Under the pieces are notes generated by a model. That model made no database searches. It was not told the origin of the DNA and saw only the letters and a list, made by a program, of their open reading frames with translations. Shown here piece by piece: positions 22,216 through 32,167 of a stretch of 49,386 nucleotides of DNA. The DNA lies in the NCBI RefSeq assembly GCF_000485595.1, contig NW_014577827.1:66552-115937 (forward strand), read 5' to 3'. This DNA comes from Priapulus caudatus. Its lineage: Eukaryota > Priapulida > Priapulimorpha > Priapulimorphida > Priapulidae. Both the position numbers and the translations under genes were made by a program. The stretch's first letter is position 1; every line of letters starts with the position of its first letter.

Positions 22216-23504
22216 TACCGCGCTCATTGGTGCAGGCTGTTATGTATGCATGTCACTCGTCGCCGCATGCTGCACACCTGGGGTTCGATAAAACGTACCG
22301 TAAAATAGCGAATAAATGTTTTTGGCCGCACATGTATCAGCAAATTCAAAAATATGTAAAGGAATGTGTACCGTGTAATGCGAGGAAGTTACGTAGAGTG
22401 AATGCTCCAATGCACGAAGCTCCTATGCCGACAGCAGTGAACGAGACAGTCAGCATAGATGTCGTAGGGCCGCCGCCCATGACAGACGACGGGTATAGAT
22501 ATATAGTTACGTTTGTAGATCTTTACTCCGCGTACCCGGAATGCTACTGCACGACTAATAAGTCATCAGCAACTATTGCTAATTTAATTCTAAATTTATA
22601 CATCCTGACGCATGGCTGTCCACTGCGTTTCCTTACAGGCCGAGGGTTGGAATTTTATAATTCCTCGATAAAGCGAATTTCAGAAGTCTTCAGGATACAT
22701 CACGTCAAGACGGCCCCATTTCATCCCGCGTCCAACGCGGTATGCGAAAGGTTTCATCGGACGCTAAATGCTATGTTAGCCTGCTTAGTAAGTTCTCGAC
22801 ATACTGAATGGAAACAGGTGTTAGGACCCATTCTTTTTGCGTACAGGACGGCAGAACATAGTACGAAGGGATTCTCACCCTTCTACCTTATGTACGGCAG
22901 ATCCCCGGTACTCCCCTTAGATACACTATTGTTACCACGTGGCCGTCTGTATGCAGACGATCCAGTATCAATCGCGTTAGATAACATGCATCAAGCGTGC
23001 ACGCTCATGCATCAACGCACCGCGCGGGTGCGAGAACGTAATAAGAAGTTATATGACCGTCGGGCGAGGAATCAACAATTCGAGGTAGGTGACGAGGTTT
23101 ATTGGTATAATCCTACAGTCATACCAGGAGCGAGTCGGAAGCTGGCTTCCTATTGGAGACCGTATTATGTAATTCATGAGAAATTATCTCCTGTACAGTT
23201 CCGGATTAGGCATGCGCGTACAGGTAATATGCGTGATGTACACGTCGACAGCCTCAGATTTGCGCACCCTAGCGGAATATGGGGTAAACCAGTAATCAAT
23301 ACTTTACCTCGACAGGGTGCGGCAGTGTCACCAGAGCGACATGAGGAGGAAACGACGCCACATGACAGATCCCTGCATGCGTACGATGCAGAGAATAATG
23401 GCGACCACATTTCTTTGCAGTGGGAGGAGGAGGAGGATGAAATACCACTAGAGAGGCTCCGTGAACGCCAGCAGGTAGCACTGCGTTCCCAGGGTGATCT
23501 TTAA
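22212..23504 (+). pseudogene. pol: element 2 integrase
   Basis: Continues from RNase H by a frame change at 22205-22215; the frame has no ATG at its start, so it is part of Pol. The HHCC zinc domain is present (His in HSSPHAAHLGF, then CVPCNARK ending near 22386). The first catalytic Asp (VSIDVVG) is near 22459. At the second Asp position the codon is GGC, Gly (22638-22640, LTGRGLEF), where relatives have Asp. The Glu (VCERFHRT) is near 22746. A GPY/F-like module (YWRPYYVIHEKLS) lies near 23150. The C-terminus is acidic (EEEEDEIPLERL). The missing Asp would abolish strand transfer. Confidence 0.85.
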
Positions 23505-23511
23505 AAATGGT

Positions 23512-23527
23512 ATCATATTTATTTCAG
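23512..23527 (+). promoter_or_regulatory. 3' splice acceptor of env
   Basis: TATCATATTTATTTCAG ends in AG at 23526-23527, just after the pol stop at 23504. The phase of the following exon matches the leader exon donor at 18285. Confidence 0.55.
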
Positions 23528-23528
23528 A

Positions 23529-25677
23529 CTAGTGCTAGCCACGCTGTGTTGGCATGTAATGACACCGGCAGCGGTGGATTCTACACTGCAGCCCACGAAC
23601 GGAGCGCTGTTTGTCAAGAAAGGCCAGTTGTCAGTGTCACATAACACCTGGTTTATTGCCTTTTCCGTAAACACCACCGCAGTAAACCTCTACCTTACCC
23701 GAATGCATGTAGAGATTAACCGTTTGCAAACGCCTATTTCCCCGTATAAAGTGATGCCTACTCATCCTGCTTGGAGTGGCGAACAAGAATTCGCGCATGA
23801 TCTGTATAAAATGCTCCAAACTCATTTACAGTGGTTCATTCGTAGATATGATGCATTGAGCGCACGTGTGCATGGGCTACATTCCTTTCATCGAACACGG
23901 CCGCAGCGATCTTTATTTGCTGGCGTCGGTAAGTTAGCAAAATGGTTGATAGGTAGCGCTACAGAGGACGATATCGAGTATCTCCAGTGTCAACTTAACG
24001 ATATGCAGATTTCCCAATCCCATCTTTCGGCTATTTTGGATGACAGCATAACAATAATAAATTTAACTCGTATAAACACAGAATTAAATACTAAGCTATT
24101 AAAAGAAGTAGTTGATCACAGTAATTCGGGTACAATATATAACCAGGGAACTGGAAGATTTTGAGAGTTATACCTTGACGGAATTTAAATATTTAACTCG
24201 GATATATTTAGCCATAAATGGTCTCACACTTGCATTTGATCAGCTACAATCAACCATAGATGCAATAACAAGAGCGGCCGATACTCTAGTGGGGGTAGAT
24301 TAACAACAGACCTCACACCACCCCATAACCTATTGGGAATTTTAACAAACATTCAATTGCTTTTACCTTCAACTCTTCGATTGCCACACGCGCCTGCAGA
24401 ATCACTAATAAAATATTACGAGATAATAGAGGCAGTGGTTATTCCTTTGCCGCATGGGTTCCATGTACTCGCGTCGGTACCGCTAAGACAAAAGGAATCC
24501 TTATTTGATATATATGAAATTCTGACCCCTCTTGTATATTTACCAGGTGCTAATTCATCATTGGCAACCGCGGCACGATATGACGTTGCCCATAAATACC
24601 TTGGAGTCACACCTGATCATGATTATTACATACAACCGGATAATCATGAGACGCTTACGTGTTTGCATGACGATCACAATTTCTGCCCATTAAATACACT
24701 AGTCTACCCATCGTCGGAGATGAATTCATGTGGCATAGCGCTTTTCCGCAATCTAACCGCAGAAATTAGTATTAAATGTGAGAAGGTGGTAGTCTTTTCG
24801 GCTAGACCGCGGCCGGAGGCTCAGTATTTGTCGCATGGAATTTGGGTAGTAACCACGCCGTTCCCGTTTCACGTCATGTCGTCTTGTTATGGCTGGGATA
24901 CAGAAGCCCCGCGCGTGAGAGAGCACCTCATTACTAACCAGCAGTTAATCACTTTGGAGTCAGGATGTAAGACTCATACCGATTATTTTCAACTACCCCC
25001 GTATTATGTTCATCAATCCAGGGAGGATATTATCCCGCCGTCGTTTCAGCTGGATATTTGGCCTGATATTCCGCAGTTATGGCAAATATTACTTGAAACA
25101 GTGGGAGTTCCGGGAGCTAATGCAACGAGCAGGATGTCTCGTATACATTATGGTGGTGCCCAAAGCTTTGTATACCCACTCGGATTTCGAAGTCGCATTC
25201 AGGAAGTTAGAGGATTTAGTTAGGAAGAATCAGTCACTACTGTATGAGAGAGATGTTACGTCACGCGCTGCGGCATTTAACGTACCTGTGCACTATGCTT
25301 CAACCTATGCAGGTTTAGCTGCGCTAGCGTCTGTAATAGTTGCAATATATATTTGCGTCAGGTGCTGCGGATGCAGCGCCTGCCGACATTGTCGTCGTAA
25401 CGAACGCTCAAGAGCGAGCGAGCGTCCGGATGAGATCAGGGAGTTACGGCAGCCGTTTGTGGTGAGGTCGGCATCACCACCTCGCGCTGTCGTAACGCCG
25501 TCTCAACCAAGCCTAACGTTCATACCTGCCACACCACCACCCCACACCTCACGTCTAATCCCACCAGTACGCATAACTGGGGTTATGCGGCCGCCATTGC
25601 GCGCTACCACCCCACCCTTACCTATACTGTACCCATCCTTCGGGAATACAGACGTGCCCAGATCCATTGTGGTGTAG
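23529..25677 (+). pseudogene. env: element 2 Env, F-type (errantivirus/baculovirus F-like)
   Basis: Read in frame 0 from the acceptor, the start is hydrophobic and signal-peptide-like. Near 23893-23911 a basic cleavage-like site (RTRPQR) is directly followed by a Leu/Phe/Gly/Ala-rich, fusion-peptide-like segment and an acidic SATEDD, the arrangement of baculovirus F and insect errantivirus Env. A heptad-type region (LSAILDDSITIINLTRINTE) follows. The ectodomain continues with many Cys, and a membrane span lies at about 25306-25365, followed by a Cys-rich and then Pro-rich cytoplasmic tail ending at 25677. There are three frame breaks: about 24130-24165, at the five-G run 24291-24295 (stop at 24301), and about 25150-25220. 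Env would give membrane fusion; as read it is broken. Confidence 0.75.
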
Positions 25678-26254
25678 TAAGTCTAATAATTCGTTACGGG
25701 ATTTAGCAGATCTCGCAAGTAACGGTATACTAAGGCGAGCTAGGAATAAGATAGCTAAGTATGAAGCTAAGTAGTAAGTGTACGTAAAGGGAAGTCAACG
25801 AGAATTTAAACTATAGAAACTGCCGGATGATATTGGTACTTGGCTGTAACAAGTAGCCTAATGTGTATTACTATGTATGTATTCTGTGTGTGTATGTAAG
25901 TGTACGAATTGTCATTCACTAATCCGTATGTATTGCTGTTGCAGTAGGCCAACGCAGTCCGTATGTATGTAGCGGACCTTCTAATACGTTGAATACTTAA
26001 AGAATGCATGGGTGTTCAGGGACGAAATACTAATGTGAAATGCACTATAGTCCCGATTAATTGAGAGGCGGGGTTATAAAACTATAATGGCATGGCAATA
26101 ATGTTCGAATGGCACCAGCAACGTAAAGTTGCAGTGCATTAATTATAACGAATCTCTGTTACTTCACTACCTTCACGATATCCGTACCTAAGCTGCAGCT
26201 ACTGACCTTTCTCCCCTCACCGCCATGTAGTTTTCAACGATTTCAACCAAAGCT
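25678..26254 (+). other. element 2 region between env and 3' ORF
   Basis: No gene is visible. It contains several short TA-rich stretches. The error-laden duplicate ends at the counterpart of 26069. A pyrimidine-rich run with AG (CTTTCTCCCCTCACCGCCATGTAG, about 26206-26230) precedes the next ORF and could be an acceptor. Confidence 0.5.
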
Positions 26255-26959
26255 ATGGATTCATCACGTTACGCACCGCTGTCGGAGGTCGCCGACTACG
26301 ACCAATGGGGCCCCACACCGGAGGACACCCCCGTCAGGATCCCGACCTGGCCGCCGCAGTGCCAGTAGGGGGCAAGCCAGCGCCAGCTGCGGGGGATCGG
26401 CCGGGGATTAGGACTCGGGCCCTTGCTGGGCGCGAGCCCACCACCTCGCGGCGCCAAAGGAGGAGCGCGCCAGTGCGCCAGCGCACCGATCCCCGTCACC
26501 ATTACGGGGAGAGGGCGTGGGTGCCCGCGCTCAGATATCCGGAGCCGCTCGGGGGTTCCGCGGCCGCCGCCTGCATCCATTTGGTATGCGGTGAGGCAGG
26601 CCGTCGTCACCGCCGACGCGATGACGCAGACCACCTGCGAGAGGTGCAACTGCACCCACCCGGTGGAGGCCATGTCCCCGCGCCGATGCCCGTGGAGTGA
26701 GCCGTCGTGCTCCACACCACCATCGTCGGTCCGGTACACGCCGGCCTCGCCGGCCTCGCCGGCACCGCCGTCATCGTGGGGCCACACACCCCACTCGCCC
26801 CCACTACCATACGGCGACAGGATGGCGAGCACGCGGTACCCGCCACCACCACCGCGGTACGCGGCCTCGTCGCAGGCGGGCGAAGACGACGACGAGGACG
26901 ACGACGACGACGACGAGAGCGGCAGGGCGCGGATCTACATAATAGTCATCCCGCGCTAG
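26255..26959 (+). pseudogene. element 2 GC-rich 3' ORF with acidic tail
   Basis: From ATG 26255 a frame runs 37 codons to a TAG near 26366, then stays open in the same frame until 26959. The first part is WGPTPEDTP-like; the second is rich in Pro, Ser and Arg, has a paired-Cys segment (CERCNC near 26636) and ends in a run of Asp/Glu followed by a short hydrophobic IYIIVIP. The GC content (about 65% by eye) is far above the rest of the element. A minus-strand frame of similar length overlaps it and looks like a composition shadow. I do not recognise the protein. Its place after env and its acidic end recall the 3' ORF of element 3, but I see no convincing sequence similarity between them. Confidence 0.4.
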
Positions 26960-27592
26960 AGTTCAACATGTAATATGTGTAGTGTGTAGTGTGTGTAGTG
27001 TGTAATGCAGTAGGTAACAGGTGCCTCGGAAGAAAAATAAAAACAAAAATAAATAGAGAAAACAAAATAAAATAAATAGATAAATAAATAAATAGATGTT
27101 GTTTACGATACGATCACTGAGCGAAAGGCTTTGCGGGGGCACTAAGCTTGCGCAAAATAACCAAGCCTCGGGCAACGCTACAGCAGCAGGAGGGATGTAA
27201 CCCATAATGTAGCGAGATGTAGCACTGGGATGCGGTATTTCGAATTGGGTTCGATAATGTGCGTGGGCATACCTGCGCGCTACAGGCGGGTTTTGATAAC
27301 GTTGCTTTCTTGTGTGCTTCCAGTATGTTGCGCGATATTGTACATGAATTTTGACTTGCACGCGATATGTATTGGCAAGTAGCGCGTTATATATCGGTTT
27401 CTAGCGGCATCTAAATGAGAAGGTAGCAACGGCATTCGTTCGAGACTGCCAGTCGATTTTTTTTTGCGTTCACTATAGCGGCACTGCGCTTCTTCAGCTA
27501 CGTCACCAATCGGTTGTCCCCACGAGCGAAAGTTAGGTCCCCATTGACAACAGCCAGGAGGCTGTGACGTGACGATGGGTGCATCGTCTGCA
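26960..27592 (+). other. element 2 3' untranslated region
   Basis: Begins with GTGTAGTGTGTAGT repeats (about 26978-27003) and an A-rich AAATAAATAG run (27030-27098), then mixed sequence to the polypurine tract. No gene is supported here. Confidence 0.6.
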
Positions 27593-27606
27593 GGGGGAGG
27601 GAGGAA
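27593..27606 (+). promoter_or_regulatory. polypurine tract of element 2
   Basis: GGGGGAGGGAGGAA sits directly before TGTAAGC, the LTR start. Confidence 0.85.
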
Positions 27607-28239
27607 TGTAAGCGGGCAGATTCCATAGGCCACGCGAAAGCGATGGCGATGCGGGGAAACACAATCTTGGTGCCGCAGTGTCGAGAGACCTGTCACAACA
27701 TGTCACGGGTGGACACTACGCGGGCCAGTCGAGCACGTAGAAGAGTAAGCAATGGTCGAGCGCAGGGCTAAGGTTTCCCCGAGTGTGCGCATTTTGACAA
27801 CCTAGACGCTGGCCAGATGACCTATGACATCAGGGCAGGAATGGGACCATGGGATCCAGCCAAGTGCGGAGACACTCATACCTATACCATGTTCGGTATG
27901 GATAATGTAGCAGGTATAGGACTGCATTACCGTATTTGGTATGTCCAGTGGCCAGGGAAGGTAGCTATAACGACGAGAGGTGACGTAGGGAAGGACCGCC
28001 GTATAAATAGTGGAGCGCGACCGCGCCTCGAGGCTCTTGTTAGAAGACACACATTGAGAAAGGTGAAGTGCGTGATACGGTTGCTATGTAGTTGAGCGGT
28101 CTGGCTAGTCTACAGTACATTGAGACTTCATGTTTGTATAATGTAGTAAACACTAGTGAATGCTACTTCTCGTCTTGTCTTGTCTCTATCAGTCTATTAC
28201 AGAACCTCTTACAAAGGTAGTGCGAATCAAACACCTACA
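27607..28239 (+). repeat. 3' LTR of element 2
   Basis: Matches 17540-18169 with about 3% differences by eye, same TGTAAGC start and CCTACA end, TATA box near 28001. It is followed by the CTAT target duplication and the minisatellite. Confidence 0.9.
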
Positions 28240-28243
28240 CTAT

Positions 28244-28578
28244 ATTCGGAGACGGAGATAATGCGCCGAGATTCGGAGCAGTTAGTATTTACCCGTCTTA
28301 ATGCTACATCTGTGATGCACCGAAATTCGGAGCACTACTGATAGGTCACAGTATAAGATTACGAGTTGAGCACCTTCCTCTTAAAGGTTTGTTTATACGA
28401 GTACTGTTTATGTTTACGTGCGATAGGTAAAAGACCTATATATATATATTTTGTTCATAATAAAAGTTTAGCTAGACTAAACAAGTTACCGCTTCAGTTA
28501 TTGGTTCTGGAATCTTTCTGCCTGTCGTTGTCATTGTCGGTGTTGGAGTAGAAGAGCGTGAATAATTAATTACTGACA
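28244..28578 (+). repeat. 3' LTR of element 1, right part
   Basis: Resumes with a degenerate 61-bp unit (ATTCGGAGACGGAGATAATG). A poly(A) signal AATAAA is near 28460, after a TATATATATATTTTG stretch. The proposed end is TTACTGACA at 28578, fitting a TG...CA LTR. The end is uncertain because the partner LTR is not in the window. Confidence 0.55.
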
Positions 28579-29642
28579 CCCGCGCAATCGCCGTCCTCGT
28601 AAGGGAGCGAGAAATGATTCCACATTTAATCTAAAAATGCACCATAGTGCGCATACTCACTGGTGACCACCTCTAGGGTCACTATATTAGTAATGTAAAT
28701 AACCCGACAAGACTATATTGCTGCAAGATGACAGATTTGACATAACAGTATTAACACGGCTACCGACCACTGCCCGGTATGTAAACAAATTTGTAAAGTT
28801 CCACCTACGCTTGTTTGATACTTACTTATAGTCGTTAGTCTGCTCATAACAAAATTCCTTCTTAATTAGATTATCTCCCGATGAAACAAATTTCAGTTGC
28901 GGCTCGTGATTGTTTAACGATTCAAACGACGAACAATAAGAAACTTTCGCATCTATTAGTTACAATAGAGCAGCCATGCTATCAATCCAACGACAGACGA
29001 CGGCTACACCGAGGCGCTAGTAGTTCAATTCCAAAATGGGAAATGCCTAAGTGACCGTGCTCGGTGATTTATAGGCTCTGGTTAGGATCAGGGTTAGCGT
29101 TAGGATTAGGGCTAGGGTTAGGGTTAGGGTTAGGGTCAGGGTTAGGGTTAGGGGTAGGGTTTTTGCATCATGATATCTGTCCCCAAACCATAGATTAATT
29201 TTTGTGGATGACATCCCTATATATAGAGATCCGATATATAGATATTTAGTGTTAGGGTTAATGTTGGAGTTAGGGTTATGGTTAATACTGTTAAGTTTTG
29301 AAGTATACGTCCACTGTATCACGTAACCGTCCCTCCACGCCCGGGGCATAGCAACACCTGATGTTTTGGGTCTTGCGGATCCAGATGGCTTCCTTAATCC
29401 ATCGCCTGATTTTGATTGGCTTGCGAACGATGATCTTCAAATTATCTCAATTGATGAACGATCAGTTGTACGTTACCAATCTTTACGGTTGAGTAACAAT
29501 TAACCCAGTTAGATCTATTAGTCTACCAACCGAATGAACTTATTTAATGGGTTATTAAATAATTTTGGTTAATGAAATAATTCTGAAAGATAATCGACAA
29601 TAAACGTGATGTCACATTGTAGGAAGTGCTAAATTAGGGTAG
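28579..29642. other. low-copy-looking sequence without a supported gene
   Basis: No recognisable gene or element. A frame open for about 58 codons (29327-29504, Asp/Leu-rich) has no recognisable similarity. Telomere-like repeats are listed separately. Confidence 0.5.
29081..29283 (+). repeat. interstitial TTAGGG-type repeats
   Basis: About 80 bases (29081-29160) of mostly GGGTTA units with GGATTA, GGCTA and GGTCA variants, then a second shorter, more degenerate cluster at 29249-29283. The type is the general metazoan telomere repeat. Degeneracy suggests an old interstitial tract rather than a chromosome end. Confidence 0.8.
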
Positions 29643-29834
29643 TTAGAAATATTCACCTTCACGTATGACTTAAATCAGATGCCGCTGGTAGACTACACCG
29701 ACAAGAACGGTAATCCATGTGCCATGGTCGACGCATGCGCACCTCCGAACGACGAAGACCAGGCATATTCGCTGCTGAAGTACAACTTCAAGAGACATTA
29801 TACGAGCAACAAGGCTCCCTTTATAAGCATGATT
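29643..29834 (+). pseudogene. exon-like fragment of a chitin/polysaccharide deacetylase-like protein
   Basis: A frame opens after a TAG at 29640-29642 (a usable AG acceptor) and encodes TFTYDLNQMPLVDYTD, then NPCAMVDAC and LLKYNFKRHYTSNKAPF. The order Pro-rich start, CxMxDxC and N-F-x-R-H-Y-x-x-N-x-A-P-F is what I recall from the catalytic-domain C-terminal part of animal chitin deacetylase-like proteins, enzymes that remove acetyl groups from chitin. The similarity ends at about 29834, without a GT donor, where a pyrimidine-rich tract and then LTR X begin. It is either a truncated exon of a broken gene or a pseudogene fragment. The codons are unlike the transposon reading frames around it. 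Confidence 0.5.
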
Positions 29835-29927
29835 TTTTTTTCCCATTCCCCTCTCTGACGCTCTCTCCCCTCGCTCTCCCTTCCTCCTAATTCCTTTTTA
29901 TTTCGCTTTATTCCTCTTCCTTCCTAT
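29835..29927. repeat. pyrimidine-rich tract
   Basis: T/C-rich low-complexity sequence between the deacetylase-like fragment and LTR X; ends CCTTCCTAT. No gene. Confidence 0.7.
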
Positions 29928-30421
29928 TGTTGTACTGCGAAAGTGTGATGACTTCGGGTTCTCGTAGGTTGACAGCGTAGAAGGTGGCAGCGTTGATAGC
30001 AGGGATAACCAGTAGACGTAGACGTAGTCACAGATTAGTTGTTTCACATGGACTTTTATTAGTAACTACACGTACAAAATATATATATACGGCAACCTAG
30101 GTGGGTGACCGTGCCTAGGTCCCGTCGTCTCCGTTTTCGTCTATCTCTCTACATCGTCGTATCTTCTCTGGGTAATGACTATTTTCTGTCTGTCCGAGCG
30201 TGTCTATTTATATGCTTCCCAAAAATCCCCGGCGACTTTTGAATCCAACCGGTTCTTCGCCGGGGCTAGGAGACGCGTGAAGCTACGCATATATCTAAGA
30301 CCGTACATACCGCGTCATTACCAAAACAACAACGAACCATCAGGCCAGAACACAGGGCAATTAGTTCTACTGCCTCGCCTGGCTAGAGCGCTCCTGGTTA
30401 ATTACAGTGTACCATACAACA
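29928..30421 (-). repeat. 3' LTR of element X
   Basis: Reverse complement of an LTR with TATA box (CATATAAATAG), poly(A) signal AATAAA and TGTTGTA/TACAACA ends. Near-identical copies are at 46837-47331 (same strand) and 48551-49045 (opposite strand). Confidence 0.8.
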
Positions 30422-31010
30422 ATCCTTCCTTCTCTCTCGACAGGATTCGTGTCCTCGCGAAAAATACAGTTATGCATTAAAAACATTAAACCTTAAAAGT
30501 TGAAAACATTAGTCCAAGTTTGCAAACATCAAGCAGTGCCATAATACATGTTAGTAGGTGTGTACTATGCTGTAATTTTACAAGCCCGGCACCGACCGCG
30601 TTTACGTGTGATGGCAATGGTAAATCCTTGGGGTAGAGAAGAGATGGAAAGTCCGGGTTTGAAACGAGTTGAGGGGGATATTGTTGCAGCTGTCTAGTAA
30701 AAATGACGTCTCATTTTCCGTATCACAGGGGGGGTTTTGACAGACTGCATCGGTAACTCAACACGAATCGGCATGGAAAGGCTAGGGAAGGATGGCGAAA
30801 CAAGGATACATCTTACCACTTAAATCACGTTAGTAATCGGTTAATCGAAAGAAACAATATACAAACAAACAAACGACAAAACATAAAATACAGATAGGAC
30901 CGGCTATAAGCTATATCGTAAACACATATCCATAGCCAACTCTTTGTTTAATAAAAATTTGAATTCGTGGTTTTGCTATGTCGTGTATCGACCAATGGTA
31001 TCGGCAGCCG
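30422..31010 (-). other. element X internal region, 3' part
   Basis: Non-coding. The whole stretch reappears inverted at about 47955-48550. It starts with the purine tract (on the minus strand) and ends at the junction with the satellite block near 31010. Confidence 0.7.
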
Positions 31011-31086
31011 TGTATGGGGCGCCAAGTGTCGCATGACTGATTTCGTTACGAAATCAATGATTTTGTAACGAAATCAAGTCTACAAA

Positions 31087-31371
31087 GTGATTTCAATGTA
31101 TGTGGAATGTTTCTTTTAGGTTAGCAGAACAATTATTCAGTAACGTTCTAATAACGTGTTTTAGGAAAGTTTTTCCTGAATTCTGAGAACGTTTTTACAA
31201 ACATTCACATAACATTGACCACTTCCGAAAATGATCATATTAAACTGCAGCAAACACTACGCGTATGCGCTGCAGTCTTATCTTAATGTCTCCAGTACGG
31301 CAGTACATCACACACACACACACACACACACGCACACACACGGCACACACACACACACACACACAAACAAG
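31087..31371 (+). repeat. TIR element left part (first copy), with (CA)n
   Basis: Matches 36394-36675: AATGTTTCTTTTAGGTTAGC, AACGTTCTAATAACG and related GAACGTT motifs, then an interrupted (CA)n run (31311-31364), ending CAAG before the LTR of element 3. Its left end is cut into satellite sequence, which suggests a chimeric join. Confidence 0.65.
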
Positions 31372-31876
31372 TGTAATACAGTCGAAGGACGAATATGTAG
31401 AATAGCTAGGGAGAGTCATTGTTCGGGCTGGTCATATAGGAACAGCTGTGCAAAGTCGTAACGGGATAGGCAGGATGGAAATAGGGCAATTATAGACAGG
31501 CATGTAGGAGGACTGTGGAGAGACAATAGGTAGGCGTGTCTACCTATTGCAATATATAACCGCGTGTTCGGCCAGAGAGAGAGAAGAGAGCCCTAGTGTC
31601 ACACAACGATAGACCTATACGATATTAGTATTGAGACAGCCACTGAACGTCATACACCTCGTAAGTTATGTGAGGTTACTCGTGTACCTATACTGTACGC
31701 ATCGCCATGTATATGGGCGGATGCTAGCTAAGTGATAACTATTAAAGATATTCATGAGTACGTACATACTATTCGTATTGGCTGTTATTATATGCATTCA
31801 TCTAGACGCTAGCAAGGGTGTATTACACACTCACGCGTAACCACTGATACGATTACGGGTAGAACGCTACCTTATA
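31372..31876 (+). repeat. 5' LTR of element 3
   Basis: Starts TGTAATACAGTCG, ends CTTATA, paired with 45312-45826. A TATA-like CAATATATAACC is at about 31550. The CAAG duplication is immediately upstream. Confidence 0.85.
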
Positions 31877-31877
31877 C

Positions 31878-31896
31878 TGGAGCCGTGACCAGCGCG
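31878..31896 (+). promoter_or_regulatory. primer binding site of element 3
   Basis: TGGAGCCGTGACCAGCGCG begins one base after the LTR end. The tRNA is not assigned. Like element 2's site it contains ACCAG a few bases in. Confidence 0.6.
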
Positions 31897-32122
31897 TAAT
31901 TTTGCTAAGCGTTTAGTTAATGTTAGAGAAATATTGTGTGTTTGTTGTTGATGTTTCAGCATTACCATGAGTCTAACAACTGTTTTTTTTCACCGAGTGC
32001 TATTCGACGCACGATCGACGTTCATTCGTGAGAGTGATCGAACGGTTTTGAACCTTGTCACAGCACCGTGTGTCTCGCATCGCACAGCACAACCATGAAT
32101 TTGTAAGTACATAGCTCTTCTT
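31897..32122 (+). promoter_or_regulatory. element 3 leader with short ATG exon and splice donor
   Basis: After the primer site a non-coding leader leads to ATG at 32095 and a consensus donor TT|GTAAGT with GT at 32103-32104. The layout copies that of element 2 (ATG a few codons before a donor), suggesting a spliced subgenomic mRNA. The stretch ends at the N gap. Confidence 0.5.
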
Positions 32123-32167
32123 NNNNNNNNNNNNNNNNNNNNNNNNNNNNNNNNNNNNNNNNNNNNN
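32123..32167. other. assembly gap (45 N)
   Basis: A run of 45 N separates the leader of element 3 from satellite repeats that do not belong to it. Confidence 0.95.

Larger units (their letters stand above)
17540..28239 (+). mobile_element. Ty3/gypsy element 2 with env (complete, damaged)
   Basis: Two LTRs of about 630 bp (17540-18169 and 27607-28239) differ by roughly 3% by eye and flank gag, pol, env and a further GC-rich ORF. Target duplication CTAT is at 17536-17539 and 28240-28243. Both outer flanks are 61-bp minisatellite of element 1's LTR, so this is a nested insertion. A primer site follows the 5' LTR and a polypurine tract precedes the 3' LTR. Gag, pol and env all contain frame breaks, so this copy is defective as read, although some breaks may be consensus errors. 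Confidence 0.9.
1..28578 (+). mobile_element. Ty3/gypsy LTR element 1 (3' portion), interrupted by element 2
   Basis: The window opens inside gag of a Ty3/gypsy element. The order seen is gag (CCHC knuckle), protease, RT, RNase H, integrase, an accessory zinc-finger ORF, a polypurine tract at 5893-5905 and an LTR beginning TGTGATGATTC at 5906. The order RT-RH-IN and the GPY/F-type integrase tail are Ty3/gypsy hallmarks. The LTR is split: its left part runs to the 61-bp repeats near 6620, element 2 is inserted in those repeats, and the right part, with a poly(A) signal, resumes at 28244 and ends about 28578 at TGACA. The 5' LTR, primer site and gag start lie outside the window, so LTR ends and target duplication cannot be confirmed. 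Several frame breaks show this copy is not functional. Confidence 0.8.

Noticed and set aside
7806..26069. Genuine tandem duplication of element 2
   Set aside because: The minisatellite-LTR junction is the same in both copies and differences are read-error-like; a true second insertion at the identical base is unlikely.
26296..26832. 178-codon minus-strand ORF
   Set aside because: Probable GC-composition shadow of the plus-strand ORF; Gly/Ala/Pro/His-rich with no domain.
30175..30480. 101-codon ORF, also seen at 47083 and 48467
   Set aside because: It is LTR X sequence read against its transcription direction; no protein features.
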